Source: Escarpia spicata | Taxonomy: Eukaryota; Annelida; Polychaeta; Sabellida; Siboglinidae | Length of the DNA stretch: 64,000 nt | Assembly (NCBI GenBank): GCA_963995525.1 | Contig: CAXEFP010000001.1 | Location: 310,001-374,000, forward strand | Direction: 5' to 3' | Shown: positions 33,397-45,201 of the stretch, in pieces | Position numbering within the stretch: position 1 is the stretch's first letter | Layout of the letters: each line of letters begins with the position of its first letter | Notes under the pieces: generated by a model | Databases searched by the model: none | Told to the model about the DNA's origin: nothing | Seen by the model: only the letters and a program-made list of their open reading frames with translations | Translations under genes and position numbers: made by a program

Positions 33397-33973
33397 GTAG
33401 GATGGAGGAGCCATGTTATGTTGGATTTGGAAAGTGTAGGTTGGAGGAGCCATGCTATGTTGGAGTTGGAGAGTGTAGGAAGGATAAGCCATGTTATGTT
33501 GAAGTTGGAGAGTGTGGGATGGAGGAGTCATGCTGTGTTGGAGTTGGACAGTGTAGTATGGAGGAACCATGTTATGTTGGAGTTGGAGAGTGTAGGATGG
33601 AGGAGCCATGTTATTTTGGAGTTGGAGAGTGCAGTATGGAGGAGCCATGCTATGTTGGAGTTGGAGAGTGTAGGATGGAGAAGCCATGTTATGTTGAAGT
33701 TGGAGAGTGTGGGATGGAGGAGTCATGCTGCGTTGGAGTTGGAGAGTGTAGGATGGAGGAACCATGTTATGTTGGAGTTGGAGAGTGTAGGATGGAGGAG
33801 CCATGTTATTTTGGAGTTGGAGAGTGCAGTATGGAGGAGCCATGCTATGTTGGAGTTGGAGAGTGTAGGATGGAGAAGCCATGTTATGTTGAAGTTGGAG
33901 AGTGTGGGATGGAGGAGCCATGTTATGTTGGAGTTGGAGAGTGCAGTATGGAGGAGCAATGCTATGTTGGTGT
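33397..33973 (+). repeat. L/T hybrid, 14 units plus t3
   Basis: 577 bp; conceptual translations are identical to the inverted block 26664-27240. The last full unit is a u9/t2 recombinant (GTGGGATGG start with CATGTTATG), placing the crossover inside a 39-bp unit. Confidence 0.92.
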
Positions 33974-34139
33974 ATAGTAGTATAGTAGTATAGTAGTATA
34001 GTAGGATAGTAGTATAGTAGGATAGTAGGATAGTAGTATAGTAGGATAGTAGTAGCATAGTAGTATAGTAGCATAGTAGTATAGTATTATAGTAGTATAG
34101 TAGTATAGTAGTATAATAGTATAGTAGCATAGTAGTATA
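33974..34139 (+). repeat. S8 and K' linker
   Basis: A few S8 units, then GTAGCATAG and TATTATAG linker sequence leading to the compact block. Confidence 0.85.
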
Positions 34140-34571
34140 GTAGGATGGAGGAGCCATGTTATGTTGGAGTTGGAGTGTGTAGGATGGAGGAGCCATGTTA
34201 TGTTGGAGTTGGAGAGTGTAGGATGGAGAAGCCATGTTATGTTGAAGTTGGAGAGTGTGGGATGGAGGAGTCATGCTGTGTTGGAGTTGGAGAGTGTAGG
34301 ATGTTAGTATAGTAGTAGTATATTAGTGTAGTAGTATTATTGTAGTATAGTAGTAGTATAGTAGTAGGATAGTAGTAGCATAGTAGTATAGTAGCATAGT
34401 AGTATAGTATTATAGTAGTATAGTAATATAGTAGTATAATAGTATGGTAGCATAGTAGTATAGTAGGATGGAGGAGCCATGTTATGTTGGAGTTGGAGTG
34501 TGTAGGATGGAGGAGCCATGTTATGTTGGAGTTGGAGAGTGCAGTATGGAGGAGCAATGCTATGTTGGTGT
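34140..34571 (+). repeat. Compact block-K-T module
   Basis: The compact block t1-t2-u8-u9 is 34140-34295 and T is 34463-34571. About here the palindrome arm ends and the 6.6-kb higher-order repeat begins. Confidence 0.9.
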
Positions 34572-35067
34572 ACAGTAGTATAGTAGTATAGTAGTATAGT
34601 GGTATAGTAGGATAGTAGTATAGTAGGATAGTAGTATAGTAGGATAGTAGTATAGTAGGAAAGCAGTATAGTAGGATAGTAGTATAGTAGGATAGTAGTA
34701 TAGTAGGATAGTAGTATAGTAGGATAGTAGTATAGTAGGATAGTAGTATAGTAGGATAGTAGTATAGTAGGATAGTAGTATAGTAGGATAGTAGTATAGT
34801 AGGATAGTAGTATAGTAGGATAGTAGTATAGTAGGATAGTAGTATAGTAGGATAGTAGTATAGTAGGATAGTAGTATAGTAGGATAGTAGTATAGTAGGA
34901 TAGTAGTATAGTAGGATAGTAGTATAGTAGGATAGTAGTATAGTAGGATAGTAGTATAGTAGGATAGTAGTATAGTAGGAAAGTAGTATAGTAGTATAGT
35001 AGTATAGTAGTATAGTAGTATAGTAGTATAGTAGGATAGTAGTATAGTAGTATAGTAGGATAGTAGT
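34572..35067 (+). repeat. S8 array (496 bp)
   Basis: ACAGTAG left edge; AGGAAAGCAGTATAG near 34660, shared with 39675; TAGGAAAGTAG near 34980. Confidence 0.9.
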
Positions 35068-35686
35068 GTAGGATGGAGGAGCCATGTTATGTTGGATTTG
35101 GAAAGTGTAGGTTGGAGGAGCCATGCTATGTTGGAGTTGGAGAGTGTAGGAAGGATAAGCCATGTTATGTTGAAGTTGGAGAGTGTGGGATGGAGGAGTC
35201 ATGCTGTGTTGGAGTTGGAGAGTGTAGGATGGAGGAACCATGTTATGTTGGAGTTGGAGAGTGTAGGATGGAGGAGCCATGTTATTTTGGAGTTGGAGAG
35301 TGCAGTATGGAGGAGCCATGCTATGTTGGAGTTGGAGAGTGTAGGATGGAGAAGCCATGTTATGTTGAAGTTGGATAGTGTGGGATGGAGGAGTCATGCT
35401 GTGTTGGAGTTGGGGAGTGTAGGATGTTAGTATAGTAGTAGTATATTAGTGTAGTAGTATTATTGTAGTATAGTAGTAGTATAGTAGTAGGATAGTAGTA
35501 GCATAGTAGTATAGTAGCATAGTAGTATAGTATTATAGTAAAATAGTAGTATAATAGTATGGTAGCATAGTAGTATAGTAGGATGGAGGAGCCATGTTAT
35601 GTTGGAGTTGGAGTGTGTAGGATGGAGGAGCCATGTTATGTTGGAGTTGGAGAGTGCAGTATGGAGGAGCAATGCTATGTTGGTGT
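35068..35686 (+). repeat. L(9)-K-T module, GGATAGTG type
   Basis: L is 35068-35418 with GTTGGATAGTG in u8 and TTGGGGAGTG in u9. The linker has TAAAATAG. T is 35578-35686. Confidence 0.92.
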
Positions 35687-36366
35687 ATAGTAGTATAGTG
35701 GTATAGTAGGATATTAGTATAGTAGTATAGTGGTATAGTAGGATAGTAGTATAGTAGGATAGTAGTATAGTAGGATAGTAGTATAGTAGGATAGTAGTAT
35801 AGTAGGATAGTAGTATAGTAGGATAGTAGTATAGTAGGATAGAAGTAGAGTAGGATAGTAGTATAGTAGGATAGTAGTATAGTAGGATAGTAGTATAGTA
35901 GTATAGTAGGATAGTAGTATAGTAGGATAGTAGTATAGTAGGATAGTAGTATAGTAGTATAGTAGTATAGTAGGATAGTATTATAGTAGGATAGTTGTAT
36001 AGTAGGATAGTAGTATAGTAGGATAGTAGTATAGTAGTATAGTAAGAGAGTAGTATAGTAGGATAGTAGTATAGTAGGATAGTAGTATAGTAGGATAGTA
36101 GTATAGTAGGATAGTAGTATAGTAGGATAGTAGTATAGTAGGATAGTAGTATAGTGGTATAGTAGGATAGTAGTATAGTAGGATAGTAGTATAGTAGGAT
36201 AGTAATCTAGTAGGATAGTAGTATAGTAGGATAGTAGTATAGTAGGATAGTAGTATAGTAGGATAGTAGGATAGTAGTATAGTAGGATAGTAGTATAGTA
36301 GTATAGTAGTATAGTAGGATAGTAGGATAGTAGTATAGTAGTATAGTAGGATAGTAGTATAGTAGT
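35687..36366 (+). repeat. S8 array, long class (680 bp)
   Basis: AGAAGTAGAGTAGG near 35840, TATTATAG and TAGTTGTATAG near 35980-35995, TAAGAGAG near 36045, AGTAATCTAG near 36205. The same string lies at 42237-42916. Confidence 0.9.
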
Positions 36367-37180
36367 GTAGGATGGAGGAGCCATGTTATGTTGGATTTGG
36401 AAAGTGTAGGTTGGAGGAGCCATGCTATGTTGGAGTTGGAGAGTGTAGGAAGGATAAGCCATGTTATGTTGAAGTTGGAGAGTGTGGGATGGAGGAGTCA
36501 TGCTGTGTTGGAGTTGGAGAGTGTAGTATGGAGGAACCATGTTATGTTGGAGTTGGAGAGTGTAGGATGGAGGAGCCATGTTATTTTGGAGTTGGAGAGT
36601 GCAGTATGGAGGAGCCATGCTATGTTGGAGTTGGAGAGTGTAGGATGGAGAAGCCATGTTATGTTGAAGTTGGAGAGTGTGGGATGGAGGAGTCATGCTG
36701 TGTTGGAGTTGGAGAGTGTAGGATGGAGGAACCATGTTATGTTGGAGTTGGAGAGTGTAGGATGGAGGAGCCATGTTATTTTGCAGTTGGAGAGTGCAGT
36801 ATGGAGGAGCCATGCTATGTTGGAGTTGGAGAGTGTAGGATGGAGAAGCCATGTTATGTTGAAGTTGGAGAGTGTGGGATGGAGGAGTCATGCTGTGTTG
36901 GAGTTGGAGATTGTAGGATTTTAGTATAGTAGTAGTATATTAGTGTAGTAGTATTATAGTAGTATAATAGTAGTATAGTAGTAGGATAGTAGTAGCATAG
37001 TAGTATAGTAGCATAGTAGTATAGTATTATAGTAGTATAGTAGTATAATAGTATAGTAGCATAGTAGTATAGTTGGATGGAGGAGCCATGTTATGTTGGA
37101 GTTGGAGTGTGTAGGATGGAGGAGCCATGTTATGTTGGAGTTGGAGAGTGCAGTATGGAGGAGCAATGCTATGTTGGTGT
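36367..37180 (+). repeat. L(14)-K-T module
   Basis: L is 36367-36912, u1-u9 plus a second u5-u9. The second u6 has TTGCAGTTGG and the exit reads GAGATTGTAGGATTTTAG. T is 37072-37180, starting GTTGGATGG. Confidence 0.92.
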
Positions 37181-37484
37181 ATAGTAGTATAGTAGTATAG
37201 TAGTATAGTAGGATAGTAGTATAGTAGTATAGTAGTATAGTAGGATAGTAGTATAGTAGGATAGTAGTATAGTAGGATAGTAGTATAGTAGGATAGTAGT
37301 ATAGTAGGATAGTAGTATAGTAGGATAGTAGTATAGTAGGATAGTAGTATAGTAGGATAGTAGTATAGTAGGATAGTAGTATTGTAGGATAGTATTATAG
37401 TAGTATAGTAGTATAGTAGGATAGTAGGATAGTAGTATAGTAGGATAGTAGTATAGTAGTATAGTAGGATAGTAGTATAGTAGT
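37181..37484 (+). repeat. S8 array (304 bp)
   Basis: Has TATTGTAGG and TATTATAG near 37380-37395 and a doubled GGATAG before the right edge. Confidence 0.9.
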
Positions 37485-37782
37485 GTAGGATGGAGGAGCC
37501 ATGTTATGTTGGATTTGGAAAGTGTAGGTTGGAGGAGCCATGCTATGTTGGAGTTGGAGAGTGTAGGAAGGATAAGCCATGTTATGTTGAAGTTGGAGAG
37601 TGTGGGATGGAGGAGTCATGCTGTGTTGGAGAGTGTAGGATGGAGGAACCATGTTATGTTGGAGTTGGAGAGTGTAGGATGGAGGAGCCATGTTATTTTG
37701 GAGTTGGAGAGTGTAGGATGGAGGAGCCATGTTATGTTGGAGTTGGAGAGTGCAGTATGGAGGAGCAATGCTATGTTGGTGT
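37485..37782 (+). repeat. L/T hybrid, 7 units plus t3, with 33-bp unit
   Basis: Units are u1, u2, u3, a u4 shortened by 6 bp (37602-37634), u5, u6, t2-like, then t3. The 6-bp loss is shared with 44035-44332. It is one of only two cases I saw where a unit changed length by less than a whole unit; the other is 21615-21964. Confidence 0.9.
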
Positions 37783-38406
37783 ATAGTAGTATAGTAGTAT
37801 AGTAGTATAGTAGTATAGTAGGATAGTAGTATAGTAGTATAGTAGGATAGTAGTATAGTAGGATAGTAGTATAGTAGGATAGTAGTATAGTAGGATAGTA
37901 GTATAGTAGGATAGTAGTATAGTAGTATAGTAGTATAGTAGGATAGTATGATAGTAGTATAGTAGGATAGTAGTATAGTAGGATAGTAGTATAGTAGGAT
38001 AGTAGTATAGTAGGATAGCAGTATAGTAGGATAGTAGTATAGTAGGATAGTAGTATAGTAGTATAGTAAGATAGTAGTATAGTAGGATAGTAGTATAGTA
38101 GGATAGTAGTATAGTAGGATAGTAGTATAGTAGGATAGTAGTATAGTAGGATAGTAGTATAGTAGGATAGTAGTATAGTAGTATAGTAGGATAGTAGTAT
38201 AGTAGGATAGTAGTATAGTAGGATAGTAGTATAGTAGTATAGTAGGATAGTAGTATAGTAGGATAGTAGTATAGTAGGATAGTAGTATAGTAGGATAGTA
38301 GTTTAGTAGGATAGTTATATAGTAGTATAGTAGTATAGTAGTATAGTAGTATAGTAGGATAGTAGGATAGTAGTATAGTAGTATAGTAGGATAGTAGTAT
38401 AGTAGT
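37783..38406 (+). repeat. S8 array, long class (624 bp)
   Basis: TAGTATGATAG near 37947, TAGGATAGCAG near 38015, TAAGATAG near 38070, AGTTTAGTAGG near 38301. From about 37970 it follows 32940-33396. Confidence 0.9.
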
Positions 38407-38983
38407 GTAGGATGGAGGAGCCATGTTATGTTGGATTTGGAAAGTGTAGGTTGGAGGAGCCATGCTATGTTGGAGTTGGAGAGTGTAGGAAGGATAAGCC
38501 ATGTTATGTTGAAGTTGGAGAGTGTGGGATGGAGGAGTCATGCTGTGTTGGAGTTGGACAGTGTAGTATGGAGGAACCATGTTATGTTGGAGTTGGAGAG
38601 TGTAGGATGGAGGAGCCATGTTATTTTGGAGTTGGAGAGTGCAGTATGGAGGAGCCATGCTATGTTGGAGTTGGAGAGTGTAGGATGGAGAAGCCATGTT
38701 ATGTTGAAGTTGGAGAGTGTGGGATGGAGGAGTCATGCTGCGTTGGAGTTGGAGAGTGTAGGATGGAGGAACCATGTTATGTTGGAGTTGGAGAGTGTAG
38801 GATGGAGGAGCCATGTTATTTTGGAATTGGAGAGTGCAGTATGGAGGAGCCATGCTATGTTGGAGTTGGAGAGTGTAGGATGGAGAAGCCATGTTATGTT
38901 GAAGTTGGAGAGTGTGGGATGGAGGAGCCATGTTATGTTGGAGTTGGAGAGTGCAGTATGGAGGAGCAATGCTATGTTGGTGT
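38407..38983 (+). repeat. L/T hybrid, 14 units plus t3
   Basis: Third copy of the 577-bp block (others at 33397 and inverted at 26664), distinguished by GGAATTGG in the second u6. Confidence 0.92.
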
Positions 38984-39157
38984 ATAGTAGTATAGTAGTA
39001 TAGTAGTATAGTAGTATAGTAGGATAGTAGTATAGTAGGATAGTAGGATAGTAGTATAGTAGGATAGTAGTAGCATAGTAGTATAGTAGCATAGTAGTAT
39101 AGTATTATAGTAGTATAGTAGTATAGTAGTATAATAGTATAGTAGCATAGTAGTATA
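38984..39157 (+). repeat. S8 and K' linker
   Basis: S8 units then GTAGCATAG/TATTATAG linker; forward equivalent of 26490-26663. Confidence 0.85.
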
Positions 39158-39589
39158 GTAGGATGGAGGAGCCATGTTATGTTGGAGTTGGAGTGTGTAG
39201 GATGGAGGAGCCATGTTATGTTGGAGTTGGAGAGTGTAGGATGGAGAAGCCATGTTATGTTGAAGTTGGAGAGTGTGGGATGGAGGAGTCATGCTGTGTT
39301 GGAGTTGGAGAGTGTAGGATGTTAGTATAGTAGTAGTATATTAGTGTAGTAGTATTATTGTAGTATAGTAGTAGTATAGTAGTAGGATAGTAGTAGCATA
39401 GTAGTATAGTAGCATAGTAGTATAGTATTATAGTAGTATAGTAATATAGTAGTATAATAGTATGGTAGCATAGTAGTATAGTAGGATGGAGGAGCCATGT
39501 TATGTTGGAGTTGGAGTGTGTAGGATGGAGGAGCCATGTTATGTTGGAGTTGGAGAGTGCAGTATGGAGGAGCAATGCTATGTTGGTGT
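39158..39589 (+). repeat. Compact block-K-T module
   Basis: The compact block is 39158-39313 and T is 39481-39589. Offset from 34140 is 5,018 bp. Confidence 0.9.
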
Positions 39590-40149
39590 ACAGTAGTATA
39601 GTAGTATAGTAGTATAGTGGTATAGTAGGATAGTAGTATAGTAGGATAGTAGTATAGTAGGATAGTAGTATAGTAGGAAAGCAGTATAGTAGGATAGTAG
39701 TATAGTAGGATAGTAGTATAGTAGGATAGTAGTATAGTAGGATAGTAGTATAGTAGGATAGTAGTATAGTAGGATAGTAGTATAGTAGGATAGTAGTATA
39801 GTAGGATAGTAGTATAGTAGGATAGTAGTATAGTAGGATAGTAGTATAGTAGTATCGTAAGATAGTAGTATAGTAGGATAGTAGTATAATAGGATAGTAG
39901 TATAGTAGGATAGTAGTATAGTAGGATAGTAGTATAGTAGGATAGTAGTATAGTAGGATAGTAGTATAGTAGTATAGTAGGATAGTAGTATAGTAGGATA
40001 GTAGTATAGTAGGATAGTAGTATAGTAGGATAGTAGTATAGTAGGATAGTAGTATAGTAGGATAGTAGTATAGTAGTATAGTAGTATAGTAGTATAGTAG
40101 TATAGTAGGATAGTAGTATAGTAGTATAGTAGGATAGTAGTATAGTAGT
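39590..40149 (+). repeat. S8 array (560 bp)
   Basis: ACAGTAG left edge, AGGAAAGCAG near 39675, TATCGTAAGATAG near 39853, TATAATAGG near 39885. Confidence 0.9.
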
Positions 40150-40531
40150 GTAGGATGGAGGAGCCATGTTATGTTGGATTAGGAAAGTGTAGGTTGGAGG
40201 AGCCATGCTATGTTGGAATTGGAGAGTGTAGGAAGGATAAGCCATGTTATGTTGAAGTTGGAGAGTGTGGGATGGAGGAGTCATGCTGTGTTGGAGTTGG
40301 AGAGTGTAGGATGGAGGAACCATGTTATGTTGGAGTTGGAGAGTATAGGATGGAGGAGCCATGTTATTTTGGAGTTGGAGAGTGCAGTATGGAGGAGCCA
40401 TGCTATGTTGGAGTTGGAGAGTGTAGGATGGAGAAGCCATGTTATGTTGAAGTTGGAGAAGGTGGGATGGAGGAGCCATGTTATGTTGGAGTTGGAGAGT
40501 GCAGTATGGAGGAGCAATGCTATGTTGGTGT
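40150..40531 (+). repeat. L/T hybrid, 9 units plus t3
   Basis: u1 has GGATTAGG, u2 GGAATTGG, u5 exits GAGTATAGG, u8 ends GAGAAGGTGGG. All are shared with the inverted block 25060-25441. Confidence 0.92.
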
Positions 40532-40697
40532 ATAGTAGTATAGTAGTATAGTAGTATAGTAGTATAGTAGTATAGTAGTATAGTAGGATAGTAGTATAGT
40601 AGGATAGTAGTATAGTAGGATAGTAGTAGCATAGTAGTATAGTATTATAGTAGTATAGTAGTATAGTAGTATAATAGTATAGTAGCATAGTAGTATA
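40532..40697 (+). repeat. S8 and K' linker
   Basis: Twelve or so S8 units then a short K' with GTAGCATAG and TATTATAG. Confidence 0.85.
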
Positions 40698-41129
40698 GTA
40701 GGATGGAGGAGCCATGTTATGTTGGAGTTGGAGTGTGTAGGATGGAGGAGCCATGTTATGTTGGAGTTGGAGAGTGTAGGATGGAGAAGCCATGTTATGT
40801 TGAAGTTGGAGAGTGTGGGATGGAGGAGTCATGCTGTGTTGGAGTTGGAGAGTGTAGGATGTTAGTATAGTAGTAGTATATTAGTGTAGTAGTATTATTG
40901 TAGTATAGTAGTAGTATAGTAGTAGGATAGTAGTAGCATAGAAGTATAGTAGCATAGTAGTATAGTATTATAGTAGTATAGTAATATAGTAATATAATAG
41001 TATGGTAGCATAGTAGTATAGTAGGATGGAGGAGCCATGTTATGTTGGAGTTGGAGTGTGTAGGATGGAGGAGCCATGTTATGTTGGAGTTGGAGAGTGC
41101 AGTATGGAGGAGCAATGCTATGTTGGTGT
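40698..41129 (+). repeat. Compact block-K-T module
   Basis: The compact block is 40698-40853. The linker has GCATAGAAG. T is 41021-41129. Confidence 0.9.
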
Positions 41130-41617
41130 ACAGTAGTATAGTAGTATAGTAGTATAGTGGTATAGTAGGATAGTAGTATAGTAGGATAGTAGTATAGTAG
41201 GATAGTAGTATAGTAGGATAGTAGTATAGTAGGATAGTAGTATAGTAGGATAGTAGTATAGTAGGATAGTAGTATAGTAGGATAGTAGTATAGTAGGATA
41301 GTAGTATAGTAGGATAGTAGTATAGTAGGATAGTAGTATAGTAGGATAGTAGTATAGTAGGATAGTAGTATAGTAGGATAGTAGTATAGTAGGATAGTAG
41401 TATAGTAGGATAGTAGTATAGTAGGATAGTAGTATAGTAGGATAGTAGTATAGTAGGATAGTAGTATAGTAGGATAGTAGTATAGTAGGATAGTAGGATA
41501 GTAGTATAGTAGGATAGTAGTATAGTAGGAAAGTAGTATAGTAGTATAGTAGTATAGTAGTATAGTAGTATAGTAGTATAGTAGGATAGTAGTATAGTAG
41601 TATAGTAGGATAGTAGT
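41130..41617 (+). repeat. S8 array (488 bp)
   Basis: ACAGTAG left edge, one GTGGTATAG, long strict alternation, AGGAAAGTAG near 41528. Confidence 0.9.
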
Positions 41618-42236
41618 GTAGGATGGAGGAGCCATGTTATGTTGGATTTGGAAAGTGTAGGTTGGAGGAGCCATGCTATGTTGGAGTTGGAGAGTGTAGG
41701 AAGGATAAGCCATGTTATGTTGAAGTTGGAGAGTGTGGGATGGAGGAGTCATGCTGTGTTGGAGTTGGAGAGTGTAGGATGGAGGAACCATGTTATGTTG
41801 GAGTTGGAGAGTGTAGGATGGAGGAGCCATGTTATTTTGGAGTTGGAGAGTGCAGTATGGAGGAGCCATGCTATGTTGGAGTTGGAGAGTGTAGGATGGA
41901 GAAGCCATGTTATGTTGAAGTTGGATAGTGTGGGATGGAGGAGTCATGCTGTGTTGGAGTTGGGGAGTGTAGGATGTTAGTATAGTAGTAGTATATTAGT
42001 GTAGTAGTATTATTGTAGTATAGTAGTAGTATAGTAGTAGGATAGTAGTAGCATAGTAGTATAGTAGCATAGTAGTATAGTATTATAGTAAAATAGTAGT
42101 ATAATAGTATGGTAGCATAGTAGTATAGTAGGATGGAGGAGCCATGTTATGTTGGAGTTGGAGTGTGTAGGATGGAGGAGCCATGTTATGTTGGAGTTGG
42201 AGAGTGCAGTATGGAGGAGCAATGCTATGTTGGTGT
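41618..42236 (+). repeat. L(9)-K-T module, GGATAGTG type
   Basis: L is 41618-41968 and T is 42128-42236; same private variants as 35068-35686. Confidence 0.92.
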
Positions 42237-42916
42237 ATAGTAGTATAGTGGTATAGTAGGATATTAGTATAGTAGTATAGTGGTATAGTAGGATAGTAGT
42301 ATAGTAGGATAGTAGTATAGTAGGATAGTAGTATAGTAGGATAGTAGTATAGTAGGATAGTAGTATAGTAGGATAGTAGTATAGTAGGATAGAAGTAGAG
42401 TAGGATAGTAGTATAGTAGGATAGTAGTATAGTAGGATAGTAGTATAGTAGTATAGTAGGATAGTAGTATAGTAGGATAGTAGTATAGTAGGATAGTAGT
42501 ATAGTAGTATAGTAGTATAGTAGGATAGTATTATAGTAGGATAGTTGTATAGTAGGATAGTAGTATAGTAGGATAGTAGTATAGTAGTATAGTAAGAGAG
42601 TAGTATAGTAGGATAGTAGTATAGTAGGATAGTAGTATAGTAGGATAGTAGTATAGTAGGATAGTAGTATAGTAGGATAGTAGTATAGTAGGATAGTAGT
42701 ATAGTGGTATAGTAGGATAGTAGTATAGTAGGATAGTAGTATAGTAGGATAGTAATCTAGTAGGATAGTAGTATAGTAGGATAGTAGTATAGTAGGATAG
42801 TAGTATAGTAGGATAGTAGGATAGTAGTATAGTAGGATAGTAGTATAGTAGTATAGTAGTATAGTAGGATAGTAGGATAGTAGTATAGTAGTATAGTAGG
42901 ATAGTAGTATAGTAGT
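42237..42916 (+). repeat. S8 array, long class (680 bp)
   Basis: Carries the AGAAGTAGAG, TAAGAGAG and AGTAATCTAG markers of 35687-36366, in the same places. Confidence 0.9.
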
Positions 42917-43730
42917 GTAGGATGGAGGAGCCATGTTATGTTGGATTTGGAAAGTGTAGGTTGGAGGAGCCATGCTATGTTGGAGTTGGAGAGTGTAGGA
43001 AGGATAAGCCATGTTATGTTGAAGTTGGAGAGTGTGGGATGGAGGAGTCATGCTGTGTTGGAGTTGGAGAGTGTAGTATGGAGGAACCATGTTATGTTGG
43101 AGTTGGAGAGTGTAGGATGGAGGAGCCATGTTATTTTGGAGTTGGAGAGTGCAGTATGGAGGAGCCATGCTATGTTGGAGTTGGAGAGTGTAGGATGGAG
43201 AAGCCATGTTATGTTGAAGTTGGAGAGTGTGGGATGGAGGAGTCATGCTGTGTTGGAGTTGGAGAGTGTAGGATGGAGGAACCATGTTATGTTGGAGTTG
43301 GAGAGTGTAGGATGGAGGAGCCATGTTATTTTGCAGTTGGAGAGTGCAGTATGGAGGAGCCATGCTATGTTGGAGTTGGAGAGTGTAGGATGGAGAAGCC
43401 ATGTTATGTTGAAGTTGGAGAGTGTGGGATGGAGGAGTCATGCTGTGTTGGAGTTGGAGATTGTAGGATTTTAGTATAGTAGTAGTATATTAGTGTAGTA
43501 GTATTATAGTAGTATAATAGTAGTATAGTAGTAGGATAGTAGTAGCATAGTAGTATAGTAGCATAGTAGTATAGTATTATAGTAGTATAGTAGTATAATA
43601 GTATAGTAGCATAGTAGTATAGTTGGATGGAGGAGCCATGTTATGTTGGAGTTGGAGTGTGTAGGATGGAGGAGCCATGTTATGTTGGAGTTGGAGAGTG
43701 CAGTATGGAGGAGCAATGCTATGTTGGTGT
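42917..43730 (+). repeat. L(14)-K-T module
   Basis: L is 42917-43462 and T is 43622-43730, copying 36367-37180. Confidence 0.92.
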
Positions 43731-44034
43731 ATAGTAGTATAGTAGTATAGTAGTATAGTAGGATAGTAGTATAGTAGTATAGTAGTATAGTAGGATAGTA
43801 GTATAGTAGGATAGTAGTATAGTAGGATAGTAGTATAGTAGGATAGTAGTATAGTAGGATAGTAGTATAGTAGGATAGTAGTATAGTAGGATATTAGTAT
43901 AGTAGGATAGTAGTATAGTAGGATAGTAGTATTGTAGGATAGTATTATAGTAGTATAGTAGTATAGTAGGATAGTAGGATAGTAGTATAGTAGGATAGTA
44001 GTATAGTAGTATAGTAGGATAGTAGTATAGTAGT
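43731..44034 (+). repeat. S8 array (304 bp)
   Basis: Copy of 37181-37484 with one added GGATATTAG variant near 43890. Confidence 0.9.
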
Positions 44035-44332
44035 GTAGGATGGAGGAGCCATGTTATGTTGGATTTGGAAAGTGTAGGTTGGAGGAGCCATGCTATGTTG
44101 GAGTTGGAGAGTGTAGGAAGGATAAGCCATGTTATGTTGAAGTTGGAGAGTGTGGGATGGAGGAGTCATGCTGTGTTGGAGAGTGTAGGATGGAGGAACC
44201 ATGTTATGTTGGAGTTGGAGAGTGTAGGATGGAGGAGCCATGTTATTTTGGAGTTGGAGAGTGTAGGATGGAGGAGCCATGTTATGTTGGAGTTGGAGAG
44301 TGCAGTATGGAGGAGCAATGCTATGTTGGTGT
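44035..44332 (+). repeat. L/T hybrid, 7 units plus t3, with 33-bp unit
   Basis: Copy of 37485-37782, including the 6-bp deletion in u4. Confidence 0.9.
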
Positions 44333-44660
44333 ATAGTAGTATAGTAGTATAGTAGTATAGTAGTATAGTAGGATAGTAGTATAGTAGTATAGTAGGATAG
44401 TAGTATAGTAGGATAGTAGTATAGTAGGATAGTAGTATAGTAGGATAGTAGTATAGTAGGATAGTAGTATAGTAGTATAGTAGTATAGTAGGATAGTATG
44501 ATAGTAGTATAGTAGGATAGTAGTATAGTAGGATAGTAGTATAGTAGGATAGTAGTATAGTAGGATAGTAGTATAGTAGTATAGTAGTATAGTAGTATAG
44601 TAGTATAGTAGGATAGTATGATAGTAGTATAGTAGTATAGTAGGATAGTAGTATAGAAGT
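44333..44660 (+). repeat. S8 array (328 bp)
   Basis: TAGTATGATAG markers near 44497 and 44616; right edge TAGAAGTGTAGG differs from the usual TAGTAGTGTAGG. Confidence 0.9.
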
Positions 44661-45201
44661 GTAGGATGGAGGAGCCATGTTATGTTGGATTTGGAAAGTG
44701 TAGGTTGGAGGAGCCATGCTATGTTGGAGTTGGAGAGTGTAGGAAGGATAAGCCATGTTATGTTGAAGTTGGAGAGTGTGGGATGGAGGAGTCATGCTGT
44801 GTTGGAGTTGGAGAGTGTAGGATGGAGGAACCATGTTATGTTGGAGTTGGAGAGTGTAGGATGGAGGAGCCATGTTATTTTGGAGTTGGAGAGTGCAGTA
44901 TGGAGGAGCCGTGCTATGTTGGAGTTGGAGAGTGTAGGATGTTAGTATAGTAGTAGTATATTAGTGTAGTAGTATTATTGTAGTATAGTAGTAGTATAGT
45001 AGTAGGATAGTAGTAGCATAGTAGTATAGTAGCATAGTAGTATAGTATTATAGTAAAATAGTAGTATAATAGTATGGTAGCATAGTAGTATAGTAGGATG
45101 GAGGAGCCATGTTATGTTGGAGTTGGAGTGTGTAGGATGGAGGAGCCATGTTATGTTGGAGTTGGAGAGTGCAGTATGGAGGAGCAATGCTATGTTGGTG
45201 T
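44661..45201 (+). repeat. L(7)-K-T module
   Basis: L is 44661-44933 (u1-u7, GCCGTGC in u7). The linker has TAAAATAG. T is 45093-45201. Confidence 0.92.

Larger units (their letters stand above)
34140..40697 (+). repeat. 6.6-kb higher-order repeat, copy 1
   Basis: The order is compact-K-T, L(9)-K-T, L(14)-K-T, 7-unit hybrid, 14-unit hybrid, compact-K-T, 9-unit hybrid. Copy 2 starts at 40698 and copy 3 at 47326. Shared private variants include GTTGGATAGTG in u8 of the L(9) block, TTGCAGTTGG in u6 of the L(14) block and AGTTGGATGG at the start of its T block. Confidence 0.88.
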
